NCBI RefSeq assembly: GCF_000203815.1
Contig: NW_004457737.1
Location: 2,232,001 to 2,296,000 of the forward strand
DNA: 64,000 bases
Direction: 5' to 3'
Source of the DNA: Cavenderia fasciculata
Taxonomy: Eukaryota > Evosea > Eumycetozoa > Acytosteliales > Cavenderiaceae
Both the position numbers and the translations under genes were made by a program. Under the pieces are notes generated by a model. That model did not search any database. It had not been told where the DNA came from and saw only the letters and a program-made list of their open reading frames with translations. Of the stretch, positions 43,920-55,843 are shown in pieces. Each line of letters starts with the position of its first letter. Within the stretch, counting starts at the first letter, position 1.

Positions 43920-45930
43920 ATGTATGTATATAAATAGTAACTATAACAATAACGATCCTCATTTTGTTATTAAACTCAATCTTATTTATTTATTTAAATA
44001 AAGGGATAAGAAATATATCATATTATTGTTTAAGAATATATACTTGAGAGAACAAGTTAAAAAGTTCTTTCCAAAACCTGACTTGGTCGAAGGTTTAAGA
44101 GTGTATCGTTATGATCATTGGCATACTGCTAATCAAATGTTGGAGTATGGTTATGGTGGATTGTTACTCGACAAGATCAACAGAGGTATTGTCGTTCCTT
44201 TTCAAGGCAACCAAGCTATCGAGTTGATATGTGAAAAGGTAACAGACTATGACATGTTTATGCAGTTTTACAACCTCAAAAGGGATGCATTTCTGTCAAA
44301 ACATCTCGTATCGTGTGCAATCAAAGGTGGAAATGTCAGAATTGTACAGACTCTTCTTGACCAGATCACTCCAATGACAGTCTGCACAGACAATGCCTAT
44401 GTTATGGCTGTCTATCATGGTCGACTCGATGTGCTAAAGTTGTTGATTGAAAGAAAGGTTGAATATTGTGCTGGTGACATATCTCGAAGCCTACAACTGT
44501 TGGATTCAGGCTGGACATCCAATGACCTATCTTGCTATGGTCTCCGACTCGACACCCTAACGATTCGAGACGCCACCGATGCCATGGCAGCATTCAACTT
44601 TCTCAAAAACAGTAAACAATTCAAATCAATACCCGATGTCTTCAACCAAGGTCCAGACTTTAATGAACGCAAAGGCAACTTTGGTCCATTTGTACGATAC
44701 GAAGAGTTTCTGAAAAGACATCCCCACATGCTTGACAACAGACCCTACCTCACTGAATACATTCGGTTGTTGCAGTCTGGTTCAAGTTTTGGCCGTTCAA
44801 AGCTTCAGCGCATCAAACACGAGCTATCCGATCCCAAACTCAATATTCAAGATTTACTTAAAGATAAAACGACAAAATGGTATAAAATACGAGCATTAAT
44901 CAAATGCGGGAGTTTGGATGATATGCCTGCCATCATTCGCAGCATCGATATTGGTGGACCCGAGGTGTTTGACGAAGCAGTTTCTCGAAAAGATGAAAAT
45001 GCACATTTGGTGGTTGAACTGTTACTCAGCAGTGGAATGAGTATCCCCCAACCTTGGCGTCGACGTAAAGTGGATTCGGATAAAACTTGGGATCTTCTCG
45101 AACCACTTTTACCACATGGATCTGAAAGAGAACCACAGAGAGACTCCTCGAATCATTATGTAGACAATAGAAAAGAATCAAGCAGAAGAGCAAATGTCAT
45201 TTGCAAATGTATGTCATTGGAATTGTTTTTCGTACATTGCCGTCAATACACCAAATACTCTCAATATGACCATGATCATTTGTATAGCGTCATTACAAAT
45301 GGAAGTGCCCAAAGTTTGGAATTTGTAAAGTCAATAGTACAACATCCAAAATTTCCAACCAAAGAGTCAATTTGTCTCACCAAGATTGCATCATCTGGTT
45401 CGATTCTAATGATTGATTATTTCAAGTCATTGTATCCATTATGTTATACCGATCGTGCACATTCACGTGCTCTCTTGGAATCAGGACAAGTAGATGTACT
45501 CAAACATTATATCACCAAACAACCAAAATTGAAACGTATTCTTAGCGGTCTTGTCACTCGAGCATATATCAAGTATCTCTTGACAGAAAACCATATGGAG
45601 ATGTTTCTATACCTTTTGAAAAAGGGGTATTTGGAATATTACAATGGTCTTCAATCAACGTCTGCATATAAAAAAGATCCAATTTGGAAAGGTATTATTT
45701 TATTTGCAAAGGATCGTTATAATAATCCTCAAGAAACAGATGATGATGATGATGATGAAGAAGATGAAGATGAAGAAGAAGAAGAGGAGGAGGAAGAGGA
45801 TGAAGAGAAAGAGGAAATCATAAAGATACAACCAAAAAGAAAAAAGCCAGAAGCAAAGCAAGAACCAAACGGCACCACTAAAACAAAAATGAAGAAGATT
45901 GAACAACCAAAAAAGAAATCAAAGAAATAA
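43920..45930 (+). CDS. Ankyrin-like family protein with acidic/basic tail, array copy 1
   Basis: Model: AT at 43920-43921, intron 43922-44003 (GTATGT...AAAG), then 44004-45930, so ATG is split AT|G and the protein (642 residues) starts MDKKYIILLFKNIYLREQV. No other ATG is available in frame before the conserved head. Helix-pair repeats follow (GGNVRIVQTLLDQITP, HGRLDVLKLLIERKVEY, SGQVDVLKHYITKQPKL). The tail has a run of about 30 Asp/Glu and then Lys-rich sequence with KRKK and PKKKSKK, good nuclear localisation signals. The function of the family is unknown; a nuclear or chromatin-linked scaffold is inferred from the tail. It is closest to the 46191 copy. Confidence 0.75.
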
Positions 45931-46190
45931 CTTTAAATTATATTATTATTTAATTATAAATAGTATCCATTTTCTTTCTTTGTTGCTTTGATCAATAAAA
46001 AAAAAAGTGAAGTTTTTAATATATATATAAATATAAAAAAATCAACTAGCTGAACTTCAATACTATTGCAAGTTCCCCCAAAAATACTTACTTTACTTCG
46101 AAACACACAAAAGATGATTGTTAAACACACAAAAGAACACTAGTAAAATGATTATTTCAATAGTAGTAGTTCTCAAACACAAATAGAATA

Positions 46191-48255
46191 ATGTATGTAT
46201 AAAATAATAACGAGAGTAATGTGATAATTAGTATTAATAAACTCAATCTATTTATTTATTTATTTAAATAAAGGGATAAGAAATATATCATCATTGTGTT
46301 TAAGAATATATACTTGAGAGAACAAGTTAAAAAGTTCTTTCCAAAACCTGACTTGGTCGAAGGTTTAAGAGTGTATCGTTATGATCATTGGCATACTGCT
46401 AATCAAATGCTAGAGCACAACCATGTTGGATTGCTACTAGACAAGATCAACAGAGGTATGGTCGTTCCTTTTCAAGGTAATCAAGCTATCGAGTTGATAT
46501 GTGAAAAGGTAACAGACTATGACATGTTTATGCAATTGTATAACCTCAAAAGAGATGCATTTCTGTCACAACATCTCGTATCGTGTGCAATCAAAGGTGG
46601 AAATGTCAGAATTGTACAGACTCTTCTTGACCGGATCACTCCAATGACTTTGTGTACATACAATGCCTATGTTATGGCTGTCTATCATGGTCGACTCGAT
46701 GTGCTAAAGTTGTTGATTGAAAGAAAGGTTGAATATTGTGATTGGGACATATTCCTCAACATAGAGTATTTGGAATCTGGACGACGTAGGGACCTATCTC
46801 GCTATGGGATCCAATCTGACGTCATAATGATTCGAGACGCCACCGATGCCATGGAAGCATTCGACTTTCTCAAGAACAATGAACAATTCAAATCAACAGT
46901 ACCCCATTACATATTTCCACGCTTGACCTCAGCCCAAGGCAACTTTGGTCCATTGATACTGTATGAAGAGTTTTTGAAAAGACATCCCCACATGCTTGAC
47001 AACAGACCCTACCTCACCAAATACATTCGATTACTGCAGTCTTCAGACCGACGTTACTCTCATTCAAATCCTCATTCAAGGTTTGAATGCGTCAAACACG
47101 AGCTATTGGATCCAAGACTCAATATTCGGTATTTACTTTTGGATCATGATACAACAGAGTGGTCCAAAAAAAAAGCATTGATCCAATACGGGAGATTGGA
47201 TGATATGCCGGCTATCATTCGCAGCTTACATACAGAGATTGATGGATCAGATATCTTTGAAGCAGCCGTGTCTCGAAAAGATGAAAATGCACATTTGGTG
47301 GTTGAACTGTTACTCAGTAGAGGAATGAGCATCCCCCAACCTTGGCGTCTATGTAAGGTGGGTTCAGATAAAACATGGAACCTTCTCGAACCCCTCTTAC
47401 CACATGGATCCGAAAGAGAACCACTGACCTCCTCTCCGTGGTATGAAAAAAGTCGCAAAGAATCAAAAGAAAAAGAAAGAATAGCTGATATCATTTGCAG
47501 ATGTATGTCATTGGAATTGTTTCTCGTACATTGCCGTCAATACACCAAATACACTGCATACTCTGAATACGATTATAATTCAAAATATGATCATTTGTAT
47601 AGTGCCATTACAAATGGAAGCGCCCAAAGCTTGGAATTTGTAAAGTCAATAGTACAACATCCAAAATTTCCAACCAAAGAGTCAATTTGTCTCACCAAGA
47701 TTGCATCATCTGGTTCGATTCTAATGATTGATTATTTCAAGTCATTGTATCCATTATGTTATACCGATCGTGCACATTCACGTGCTCTCTTGGAAATCAG
47801 GACAAGTAGATGTACTCAAACATTATATCACCAAACAACCAGAATTGAAACGTATTCTTAAAAGTCTTGTCACTCGAACATTTATCAAGTATATCGTGAC
47901 AGAAAACTATATGGAGATGTTTCTATATCTTTTTAATATGGGGTATTTAAAGTATTACCATGGTCTTCAATCAACATCTCCATTTAAAAGAGATAAAACC
48001 TGGAAAGGTATTATTTTATTAGCAAAGGATCGTTATAATAATCCAAAAGAAAAAGATGATGTAAAAGAAGAAGATGAAGAAGAAGAAGAAGAGAAACAAG
48101 AGGAAGAAGAAAAAGACGAGGAGGAAGAGGAAGAAAAGATACAACCAAAAAGAAAAAAGCCAGCAGAGAAAAAGAAAGAATCAAAATCAAACAACACCAC
48201 AACAACAAAGATGGATAAGAAGATTGAACAACCAAAAAAGAAATCAAAGAAATAA
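46191..48255 (+). pseudogene. Ankyrin-like family, array copy 2, frameshifted
   Basis: Start model as in copy 1: AT at 46191-46192, intron 46193-46273, coding from 46274. It is close to copy 1 throughout until one extra A in the GGAAATCAGG run (47793-47800; copy 1 has GGAATCAGG). This shifts the frame after ...RAHSRALLE and stops it at 47861. The remaining part (SGQVDVLKHYITKQPELK through the acidic and Lys-rich tail) is intact in the next frame to 48255. The shift is either a recent inactivating change or a sequencing error; all else is open. If transcribed it would make a protein lacking the last helix pairs and the nuclear tail. Confidence 0.75.
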
Positions 48256-48470
48256 CAATAAAGATACATAGATTTTACATTATATATTATTATTATCTAA
48301 AATTTATTATAAATCAAGAAAAATAAATTTATTAAAAAAGACAAAGGTTGCAAATATGTTTTTTTTTTCCACTAAACTTTACTTTGGTATGTTGTGTGAA
48401 ACAAAACGATCGATGAATAATGAATTTGTTGTTATATTATTTCACAGTCTACAATAAATAATGTATGTAT

Positions 48471-50508
48471 AGTAATAATATCATGTTTTATTTAAAAAGA
48501 TATCTCTAACTCTCTCTCTCTCTTTGCTTTGATTTCATAAAGGGATAAGAAATATATAGTATCTCTGTTTAAGAATATATACTTGATAAAGCAAGTGAAA
48601 AAGTTCTTTCCCACCCCCTACTTGGTCGAAGGTTTAAGAGTGCATCGTTATGATCATTGGCATACTGCCAATCAAATGTTGGAGCACGGACATGTTGGAT
48701 TGTTACTTGACAAGATCAACAGAGGTATTGTAGTTCCTTTTCAAGGCAACCAAGCTATCGAATTGATATGTGAAAAGGTAACAGACTATGACATGTTTAT
48801 GCAGTTTTACAACCTCAAAAGGAAATCATTTCTATCAAAACATCTTGTTTCGTGTGCAATCAAAGGTGGAAATATTAGAATTGTTACGACTCTTCTTGAT
48901 CAAGTCGATCCTATTACATTGTGCACAGACAATGCCTATGTCGTAGCTGTCTATAGTGGTCGACTCGATGTACTAAAGTTGTTGGTCAAAAGAAAAGTCA
49001 GCTACTTTGCTACTGACGTAGATCGTATCCTAGTTAATACCAGATATGGCACAAACCTATCCAGTAGTGGTCGAGTTGGGCAATTCAGCATCTTAAAGAT
49101 TCGAGATGCCATTGACGCCATGGAAGCATTCGACTTTCTCAAGAAGAGTAAACAATTCAAAAAAACAATACCCAACGCTAAAAAAGCAGAGCTCTACAAT
49201 GTCAAAAGCTCCGAGCCTCACTTTGATACATTCATAAAGTACCCAGACTTTCTGAAAAGACATCCCCACATGCTTGACAACATACCCTACCTCACTGAAT
49301 ACATTCGATTGCTACAGTGTGGTTTGCATGTCTTGTGCGTCAAACACGAGCTAGCCGATCCTAAAATCAATATTCAGGATTTGCTGAATTTGGATCAATT
49401 CGATTCTCAGCTGTCTCAACACGTAAAACCAGCATTGGTCCAATACGCAAGTTTGGAGGATATGCCAACTATCATTCGTAGCTTAAACTTTACTGCATTG
49501 GGTTATCGCCAAATATTTGAAGCTGCTGCTGCCCGACAAGATGAAGATGCACATTTGGTTGTCAAATTGCTACACGATAGTGGGATGGCTATACCAAACT
49601 ACTGGAATGGATACAAAGTGGGTTCACAAAAAACATGGGACTATGTCTCACCATTTTTATCACCAAGGTGCATCCCACAATTCCTGCCAGATACAAGTGT
49701 ACGTAGAGATACAACAAAAAGAATAGTTGAAGTCATTTGTGTATGTATGTCACTGGAAACTCTTCGCTCAAACAATCAATACTCTGTATCTGACTGTTTG
49801 TATCGTGCCATTGCAAATGCAAGTGTCCAAAGTTTGGAATTTGTAAAGGCAATCTTACAAGATCCGAAATATTATCGAGCTGTAGAGATGGACCTCACCA
49901 AGATTGCATCATCTGGCTCGATTCTAATGATCGATTATTTCAAATCATTGTATCCCCACCTTTATAAAGATCACGACCAAGTCCTCGCTCTCGTCAAATC
50001 AGGACAAGTCGATATGCTCAAACATTACATCACCATGCAACCAAAATTGAAGGATCTTCTTCAAAGCGGTCTTATCACTCGAAAAGATATAAAGGATATT
50101 ATGACTGGCGATCATTATGAAATGTTTCTATACCTTTTGAAAAAGGGGTATTTGGAATATTACAATGGTCTTCAATCGACCAATTCATATAGATGCAATC
50201 CAACCTGGAATGGTATTATTATATTTGCAAAAAATTGTCATAATAGAAAAGAAACAGAAGAAGATGAGAAAGAGGAAGAAGTAGAAGTTCGAGAAGAGGA
50301 GGAAAAAGAAGAAGAGGAAGAAGAAGATGATGAAGATGAAGAAGTAGAAGTAGAAGTTCAAGAATCAGAGGAAGAAGAAAAAGAAAGCAAAAAGATTCAA
50401 CCAAAAAGAAAAAAGCCAGCAGAGAAAAAGAAAGAATCAAAATCAAACAACACTACTAGAACAACAAAGAAGAAGATTGAACAACCAAAAAAGAAATCAA
50501 AGAAATAA
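48471..50508 (+). CDS. Ankyrin-like family protein with acidic/basic tail, array copy 3
   Basis: AT at 48471-48472, intron 48473-48542, then 48543-50508; 655 residues starting MDKKYIVSLFKNIYLIKQVKK. It has the same plan as copy 1 but is more diverged. Head and repeats are conserved (YDHWHTANQMLEHGHVGLLL, SGSILMIDYFKSLYP), with a variable middle, a longer Glu-rich tract and the same KRKKPAEKKKES...PKKKSKK end. The tail DNA is closer to copy 2 (AEKKKESKSNN in both), while the body is equally distant from both, which suggests exchange between tails. The upstream leader is not shared with copies 1 and 2. Confidence 0.75.
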
Positions 50509-50557
50509 CTTCAAATTATGACGATTGTATTTGTATTATTCTTAATATCATTTTGAT

Positions 50558-50731
50558 TTACCATGCAGGTTTTGGTTTCATTAATTCGATAAAAGCACCA
50601 ACTGAAAGGGCCTGGACACCCCTGTACATCCTAATACCCCATTTGGTACAAGCAACAAGCCATCCTCCTACTCTTTTTAACTCTTCTTCGCTGAAATACC
50701 AAATTGGTCCATACTCTGATTCAGCTATTGG
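50558..50731 (-). other. Coding-like fragment on the minus strand
   Basis: A 57-codon frame begins exactly after an AATAG acceptor-like site and ends in TAA at 50558. It reads like protein (YFSEEELKRVGGWLVACTKW, then GIRMYRGVQALSVGAF) with even codon use and many Trp/Gly, unlike chance AT-rich frames. No ATG or donor partner is found. It may be a last exon or a gene remnant; family unknown. Confidence 0.4.
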
Positions 50732-50850
50732 CTATTAATAATTGAATATTAGCAACTTTTAATAATTATTATTTTTTGACAATACAAACATATTTATAAA
50801 TACTATTTTGTGTTAATTGTGGCATTATTTCTTAATTCTTATCTATCTAA

Positions 50851-50922
50851 TCAATTATTGAATGAATCATTTATCCACTGTGTGACAAACCCTTTAAGAA
50901 TAGCTTGGATGATTTCCAAAAC
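50851..50922 (-). other. Second short coding-like fragment
   Basis: After a TTTAG acceptor-like site the minus strand reads VLEIIQAILKGFVTQWINDS and stops after 23 codons. It could be the end of the same unknown gene as 50558-50731 in an alternative arrangement, or a chance frame. Confidence 0.25.
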
Positions 50923-51110
50923 CTAAATTTTTAAATTTCTAAATGGTATTTCTTTTTGAGAAAAAGATTGATGGATGATATCGAGAGAGATGATATTTGT
51001 TTGTATTATTAATTTAGGAGTATATTTATTTAAATAGAGGGGGGAGGGAGTTTTATGATATTATTATTATTATTGTTTTAGTTATTATTATTATTATTAT
51101 TTGTTATTAT

Positions 51111-54100
51111 TTATTCGGCCTTTGTTGAATTTGAAGAAGTATTATTTGAGCTTTCTCTAAAGTGTTTCAAGAGTTTTTGGGTGACATCTAATTTCTTGTC
51201 AGTGTCAGCTAATTTCTTGTCGGCGTCAGCCTTGTCCTTGACGAGTTGTTCGTTTTGGAGCTTTAATTCAGCAACAGAAACTTGTAATTTTTTGGATTCA
51301 TTATCAGCGGTTTCACTGTCCTTGAGAGCCTTTTCCAATTGGATATTGATGACCCCAAATCTAGCCTTCTCGGCATCGAGTCTGTCTTGGAGGTCTTGGA
51401 TGTCGTCAGAGCCATTGGTGTTATTTAATCTTACAGGTTGTGGTGGTTGTTGTAATTCGTCAATCTTTTTCTCGAGATCTTTGATGTGTTGGTCTTTTTG
51501 TTTAATGTCAGATTCCTTGTTATTTAATTGTTCATTCTTGTTGTTTAATTCTTGTGCCTTGTCATTGAGTTGCTTTTGGAGTTCTTCTTGGTCGGCTTGT
51601 GATTTGGTGGCAGCAGTTTGCGATTCTGCAGTCAATTTTTCGAGTTGTTCTTGCTTGGCTTGTTCGTCCTTGCTCTTGGTGTCCAACTCTACGTTCTTGG
51701 CATCCAATTGGCTCTTGAGGTCTGTGATTTGAGAGTTGACGGCAGTAGAAGAGGCAGCGAGTTGCTCATCCTTTTGAGTCAATTCAGCATTCTTGGCGTC
51801 CAATTGAGACTTGAGGTCGGTGATTTGGTCATTGACGGTAGATGAGGAAGCAGCGAGTTGCTCATTCTTTTGGTTCAATTCTTGGTCCTTATTTTTGATT
51901 GCTTCATCCTTGCTCTTGATCTGTTCGTTGGCAGCATCGAGTTGCGATTGGAGGGATAAAGTTGATGCGAGTTGTTCGTCCTTGTTCTTGATTTGCTCGT
52001 TCAAGGACTTGAGTTCATTTTCGTTATTTTTGATCGTTTGTTCCTTTTCAGCCAATTGGGTGTTGAGTTGGTTGACTTGTTCTTGTGATTCAGAAGAGGT
52101 TGATTGTGATTGGCTGATTTGTTGGTTCAATTTTTCAATGGTCGATTGCAAGTCGGTGGCCTTGGCTTGTTCGGCTTGGACGTCCTTGTTCTTGGTATCC
52201 AACTCGACATTCTTGGCATCCAATTGAGCCTTGAGGTCGGTGATTTGAGAGTTGACAGCGGTAGAAGAGGCAGCGAGTTGCTCATCCTTTTGAGTCAATT
52301 CAGCAGTCTTGGCGTCCAATTGAGACTTGAGGTCGGTGATTTGATCATTGACAGTAGATGAAGAGGTAGCGAGTTGCTCATTCTTTTGAGTCAATTCAAC
52401 ATTCTTGGCGTCCAATTGAGCCTTGAGATCGGTGATTTGAGAGTTGACAGCGGTAGAAGAGGCAGCGAGTTGCTCATCCTTTTGAGTCAATTCAGCATTC
52501 TTGGCATCCAATTGAGACTTGAGATCGGTGATTTGATCATTGACGGTTGAAGATGAAGAGGTAAGATCTTGGTTCTTTTGGTTGGCAGCTTGGAGTTGGG
52601 CGGCAATATCGTCGACAATCTTTTTGTTTTGTTCGGCGATGGCTTCGAGTTGGTCTTGCAACTTTTCAATTTGGAAGTTCTTCTCGGCCAATTGGTTCTC
52701 GGTGATCTTGTCCATGGTACGTTCTTCCTCTTCGATAGTCTTGATACGTTGTACCAACTTTTCACGTTCTTGTTGAGCGTCGGCAAACAATTGGCTCAAG
52801 TCCTTGTGTTGCACTTGGAGGGCAACAAACTTTTCGTTCAATGAGGCGCTTTGCTTGATGACAGTCTCACGCTCGTTGTGCACCTTGGAGAGGTCGCCTT
52901 GAGTCTTGATGAGGTCGGTCTGTGTGTTGGATAGGTCTCTCTTTTGGGCCTCAATGATGGATTGGGCGGTGGCAATGTCGTTCTTTTGCGACTCGACGGT
53001 TTGGTTGAGTGCATCGATGGCCTTTTGTGAGGCAAGATTGACTTGGGCATTGTTGTTGGTGTAGTTGTATTGGTTGAGCGAGTTGGCGACGTTACCAGTC
53101 TTGCCAGATTCGATTTGACGTTCGAGTATCTTGATACGCTCGGCCAAACGTCCCTCGGAAATCTCCTTTTGCAATTGAACATTGTTGATTGTGTCTTGTT
53201 GGAGGTTAAACTTGATCTTGTTGTCTTCACGCTCCTTTTCCAATGCAATCTCGGCAGCTTGGAGCTTGCTCTTGATGTTTGACAACTTTTCCAATTCGGT
53301 TGGGGCGTGCTTGACGACCTCCCATCCTGGTCCGTTCAAATCAGCCTTGTCAACAGCAGCTGGGTTTAATTTCTTGGCTGGTGCATCCAAATTAACAATC
53401 AATGAATCCTTTTTATTTGATGTTGAAAATGGTTTACCTAAAAATTAAACAAAACAAGTTAGAATAATGTACATTGAGATTATCAACACATCCAGAATAT
53501 ATTAATATTAATACTAATTAATATTTACCTTCTTTCTTGTTTTCAGTGGCAACAACTGGGGTAGTGGCGACGACGACTGGAGCAACAACGGCAGCAGCGG
53601 CAGCCTTCTTTGGAGCAGCGACTGGTTCAACAGCAGCCTTCTTTTCAGCCTTCTTTGGAGCGACGACTGGTTCAACCTTCTTTGGAGCAGCGACAGCAGC
53701 GACGACTGGTTCAACCTTTTTGACCTCTTCGACCTTCTTTGGCTCTTCAACAACCTTCTTGACCTCTTCAGCTTTCTTGGCCTTCTTGGCAGCCTTCTTT
53801 GAAATGACTGGAGCAACAACTACTGGTTGTTTGACTTGTTCGACCTTCTTGACTTCTTCAACCTTCTTTGGTTGTTCAACAGCCTTCTTGACCTCTTCAA
53901 CCTTCTTTGGCTCTTCAGCCTTCTTTGGTTGTTCAACCTTCTTTTTGTCAGCAGCAGTCTTCTTTGATTTGTTGGGGGTGTTGTTGGATGAAGTTGCCTT
54001 CTTGGTGGTGGCAGCAGCCTTGTCCTTTTGAGACTGTTCGCTCTTGAGAGTGTGTTGGGCCTTTTCAAGTGCACCCTTGTAAGCACTATCGGGCTTTATT

Positions 54101-54168
54101 ACAAAAAAGTAATAAAAGTACCCAATCAAGCCAACAAATGCGGCTCCTAAGATTAAAATGGCTACCAT
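51111..54168 (-). CDS. ER membrane coiled-coil protein, ribosome receptor p180/kinectin-like
   Basis: Exons 54168-53529 and 53437-51111 give 988 residues. An N-terminal membrane helix (VAILILGAAFVGLIGYFYYF) is followed by a 190-residue Lys/Val/Glu/Ala/Pro region with repeated KKVEEVKK and PKKAE units. Then comes about 720 residues of continuous coiled coil (heptads from about residue 265 on). One N-terminal anchor, a basic repeat region and a very long coiled coil is the plan of p180 (RRBP1) and kinectin, which tether ribosomes, mRNA or microtubules to rough ER. Orthology cannot be claimed from composition alone. The coiled coil holds near-identical 32-residue repeats in pairs. Codon use is rich in C-ending codons, suggesting good expression. 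The intron is GTAAAT...TAG. Confidence 0.65.
51695..51860. repeat. Coiled-coil coding repeat, one 64-residue pair
   Basis: One pair of 32-residue units (SSTVNDQITDLKSQLDAKNA type, then SSTAVNSQITDLKSQLDAKN type) is nearly identical at DNA level to units at 52200-52560. Confidence 0.7.
52200..52560. repeat. Coiled-coil coding repeats, two 64-residue pairs
   Basis: Four 96-bp units alternate between a VNDQITDLKSQLDAK form and a VNSQITDLKAQLDAK form, giving a 192-bp higher-order repeat with very few differences. Confidence 0.7.
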
Positions 54169-55843
54169 TATTGTTTTGTGATTATTATTACCTTTGGAAG
54201 AGTTATTAATTACTACTACTATTACTATTACCTATTTATTACTATTACTACTACTATTACTAATACTACTACTATTGTTGCTGCTACTACTACTAATAAA
54301 TATTCTATATAATGAATGAAAGAAAGAAAGAAAGAAAGAAAGAGTTGAGTAATTTATAAATAATGAATGAATAGATAAATAATGAATAAATAGAATATAA
54401 TGATTGTTGGTCTTCAAGAAAACAAATAGAAAACAAAAAGGTAACTCTAGAGGTGGTTATATATGTGATGTTTTGGAAAGATGAGATGGATTGATTTCCT
54501 TTCCTTTCCTTTGTTTCTTTTCTTTCTTTTCTTACTTTAGATACTATGTATTGTTAAGGGTAGGTTATTTTAAAATTAAAAAACAACACACAGTAGCTGC
54601 AGGAGCTAAAACAACAGCCAAATGTGAGAGGTGACGGTGGTGGTGGTGAAGTGGGGTAGGTTGTTCAATAAAACAAAGAGCAGTGACAAAAAATAGAACT
54701 CTGACCAATCATAAATTTAGATATCTAAAATTATAATTATATTATGCCAAACTTTTGAAGACAGAGTAAAAGTAGACTTGTGGAAGAAATTTTTTTTGAA
54801 AATCATGACGATGGTGACGGTGCTTAAAAATAACATATGACAAGAGGTTCCTCTCTAAAAATAATATGACAAGATGATATGTTGATGGTGATCCAACCAA
54901 CTGACTGATATAATTATTATTGTAGACAATTATTATATCTATACTATAAATCTTGAGTAACCTAGTACGATCATCATTAATCAACCCGTACGTAAGCAAG
55001 CAAAAAGGGGGGTTCACAAAAGAGTTATAAATCTTTGTGTGTGTTGAGTGTAAAAGAAGAGATCAATCAACAACACTCTGTAATTCTGTCTAACTTTTGT
55101 TTATCTATCTTTTACTGTTAACAAATATCAGAGAATAGTGATAAACAAAAGAAATGAAAAGAAAGAGAAGAAAGGATCTGTCTTGAGCTCCACATGTGGT
55201 ATGTAGATGATGATATTGACAAACTTACAATCAGATGATGATGATGATGATGATGATGGTAGCTCAATACTTCTAACTACTACCTTACCTAACTAACTAA
55301 CTAACTATTGGGGGAAATATATATAATTAATTCTAAGCGAGAAAATCGACTGAGATAATGTCAATGGAAAAGTATTGGGAGAAGGGTATGATCATCACAC
55401 CTTTGAGCAAGAAATCTGATCAGAGAGGCTGAAAAAAAAAAATTAGAAAAAAAAAAAAAAAAAAACAATCAAAAAGAGGAGGAGGACAACCCAACCCTTC
55501 CTTTCATCACCAACATACGATAATATTGATCACCTCTACCCTATGTTTCAAAGTACCTCGACATCCTCTCTTGCATTGTCATTATGAAGATGGATGGACA
55601 AGAGGGAGAAACAGAGTACTATTTGAACTGGACTTTAATTTGACCAACCATAGTTCCTTTCTTTTTGAAAAGATGGTGATGATCTAAAAGAAATCGAGGT
55701 GATCAAGAGTACCCGAACTTCAAAAAACGAATAAACCATGATTATTATTTGATTTTCATCAATTTAAATGATCTCAGTTCATTCATTCTTTTACTTTAAT
55801 TAATTACTGTAGGATAACAAACATATAGACATTTCAAGATGCT
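54169..55843. other. Divergent intergenic region
   Basis: 1.7 kb between the p180-like gene (minus) and NRDE2 (plus). It has ACT triplet and AAAG runs (54225-54345), GAT repeats (55216-55258) and poly-A (55429-55464). No gene or clear RNA seen. Confidence 0.55.

Noticed and set aside
45720-45860. GAT/GAA repeats of the array tails as a satellite
   Set aside because: They lie in frame and code the acidic tails in every copy, so they are coding low complexity, not a separate repeat element.
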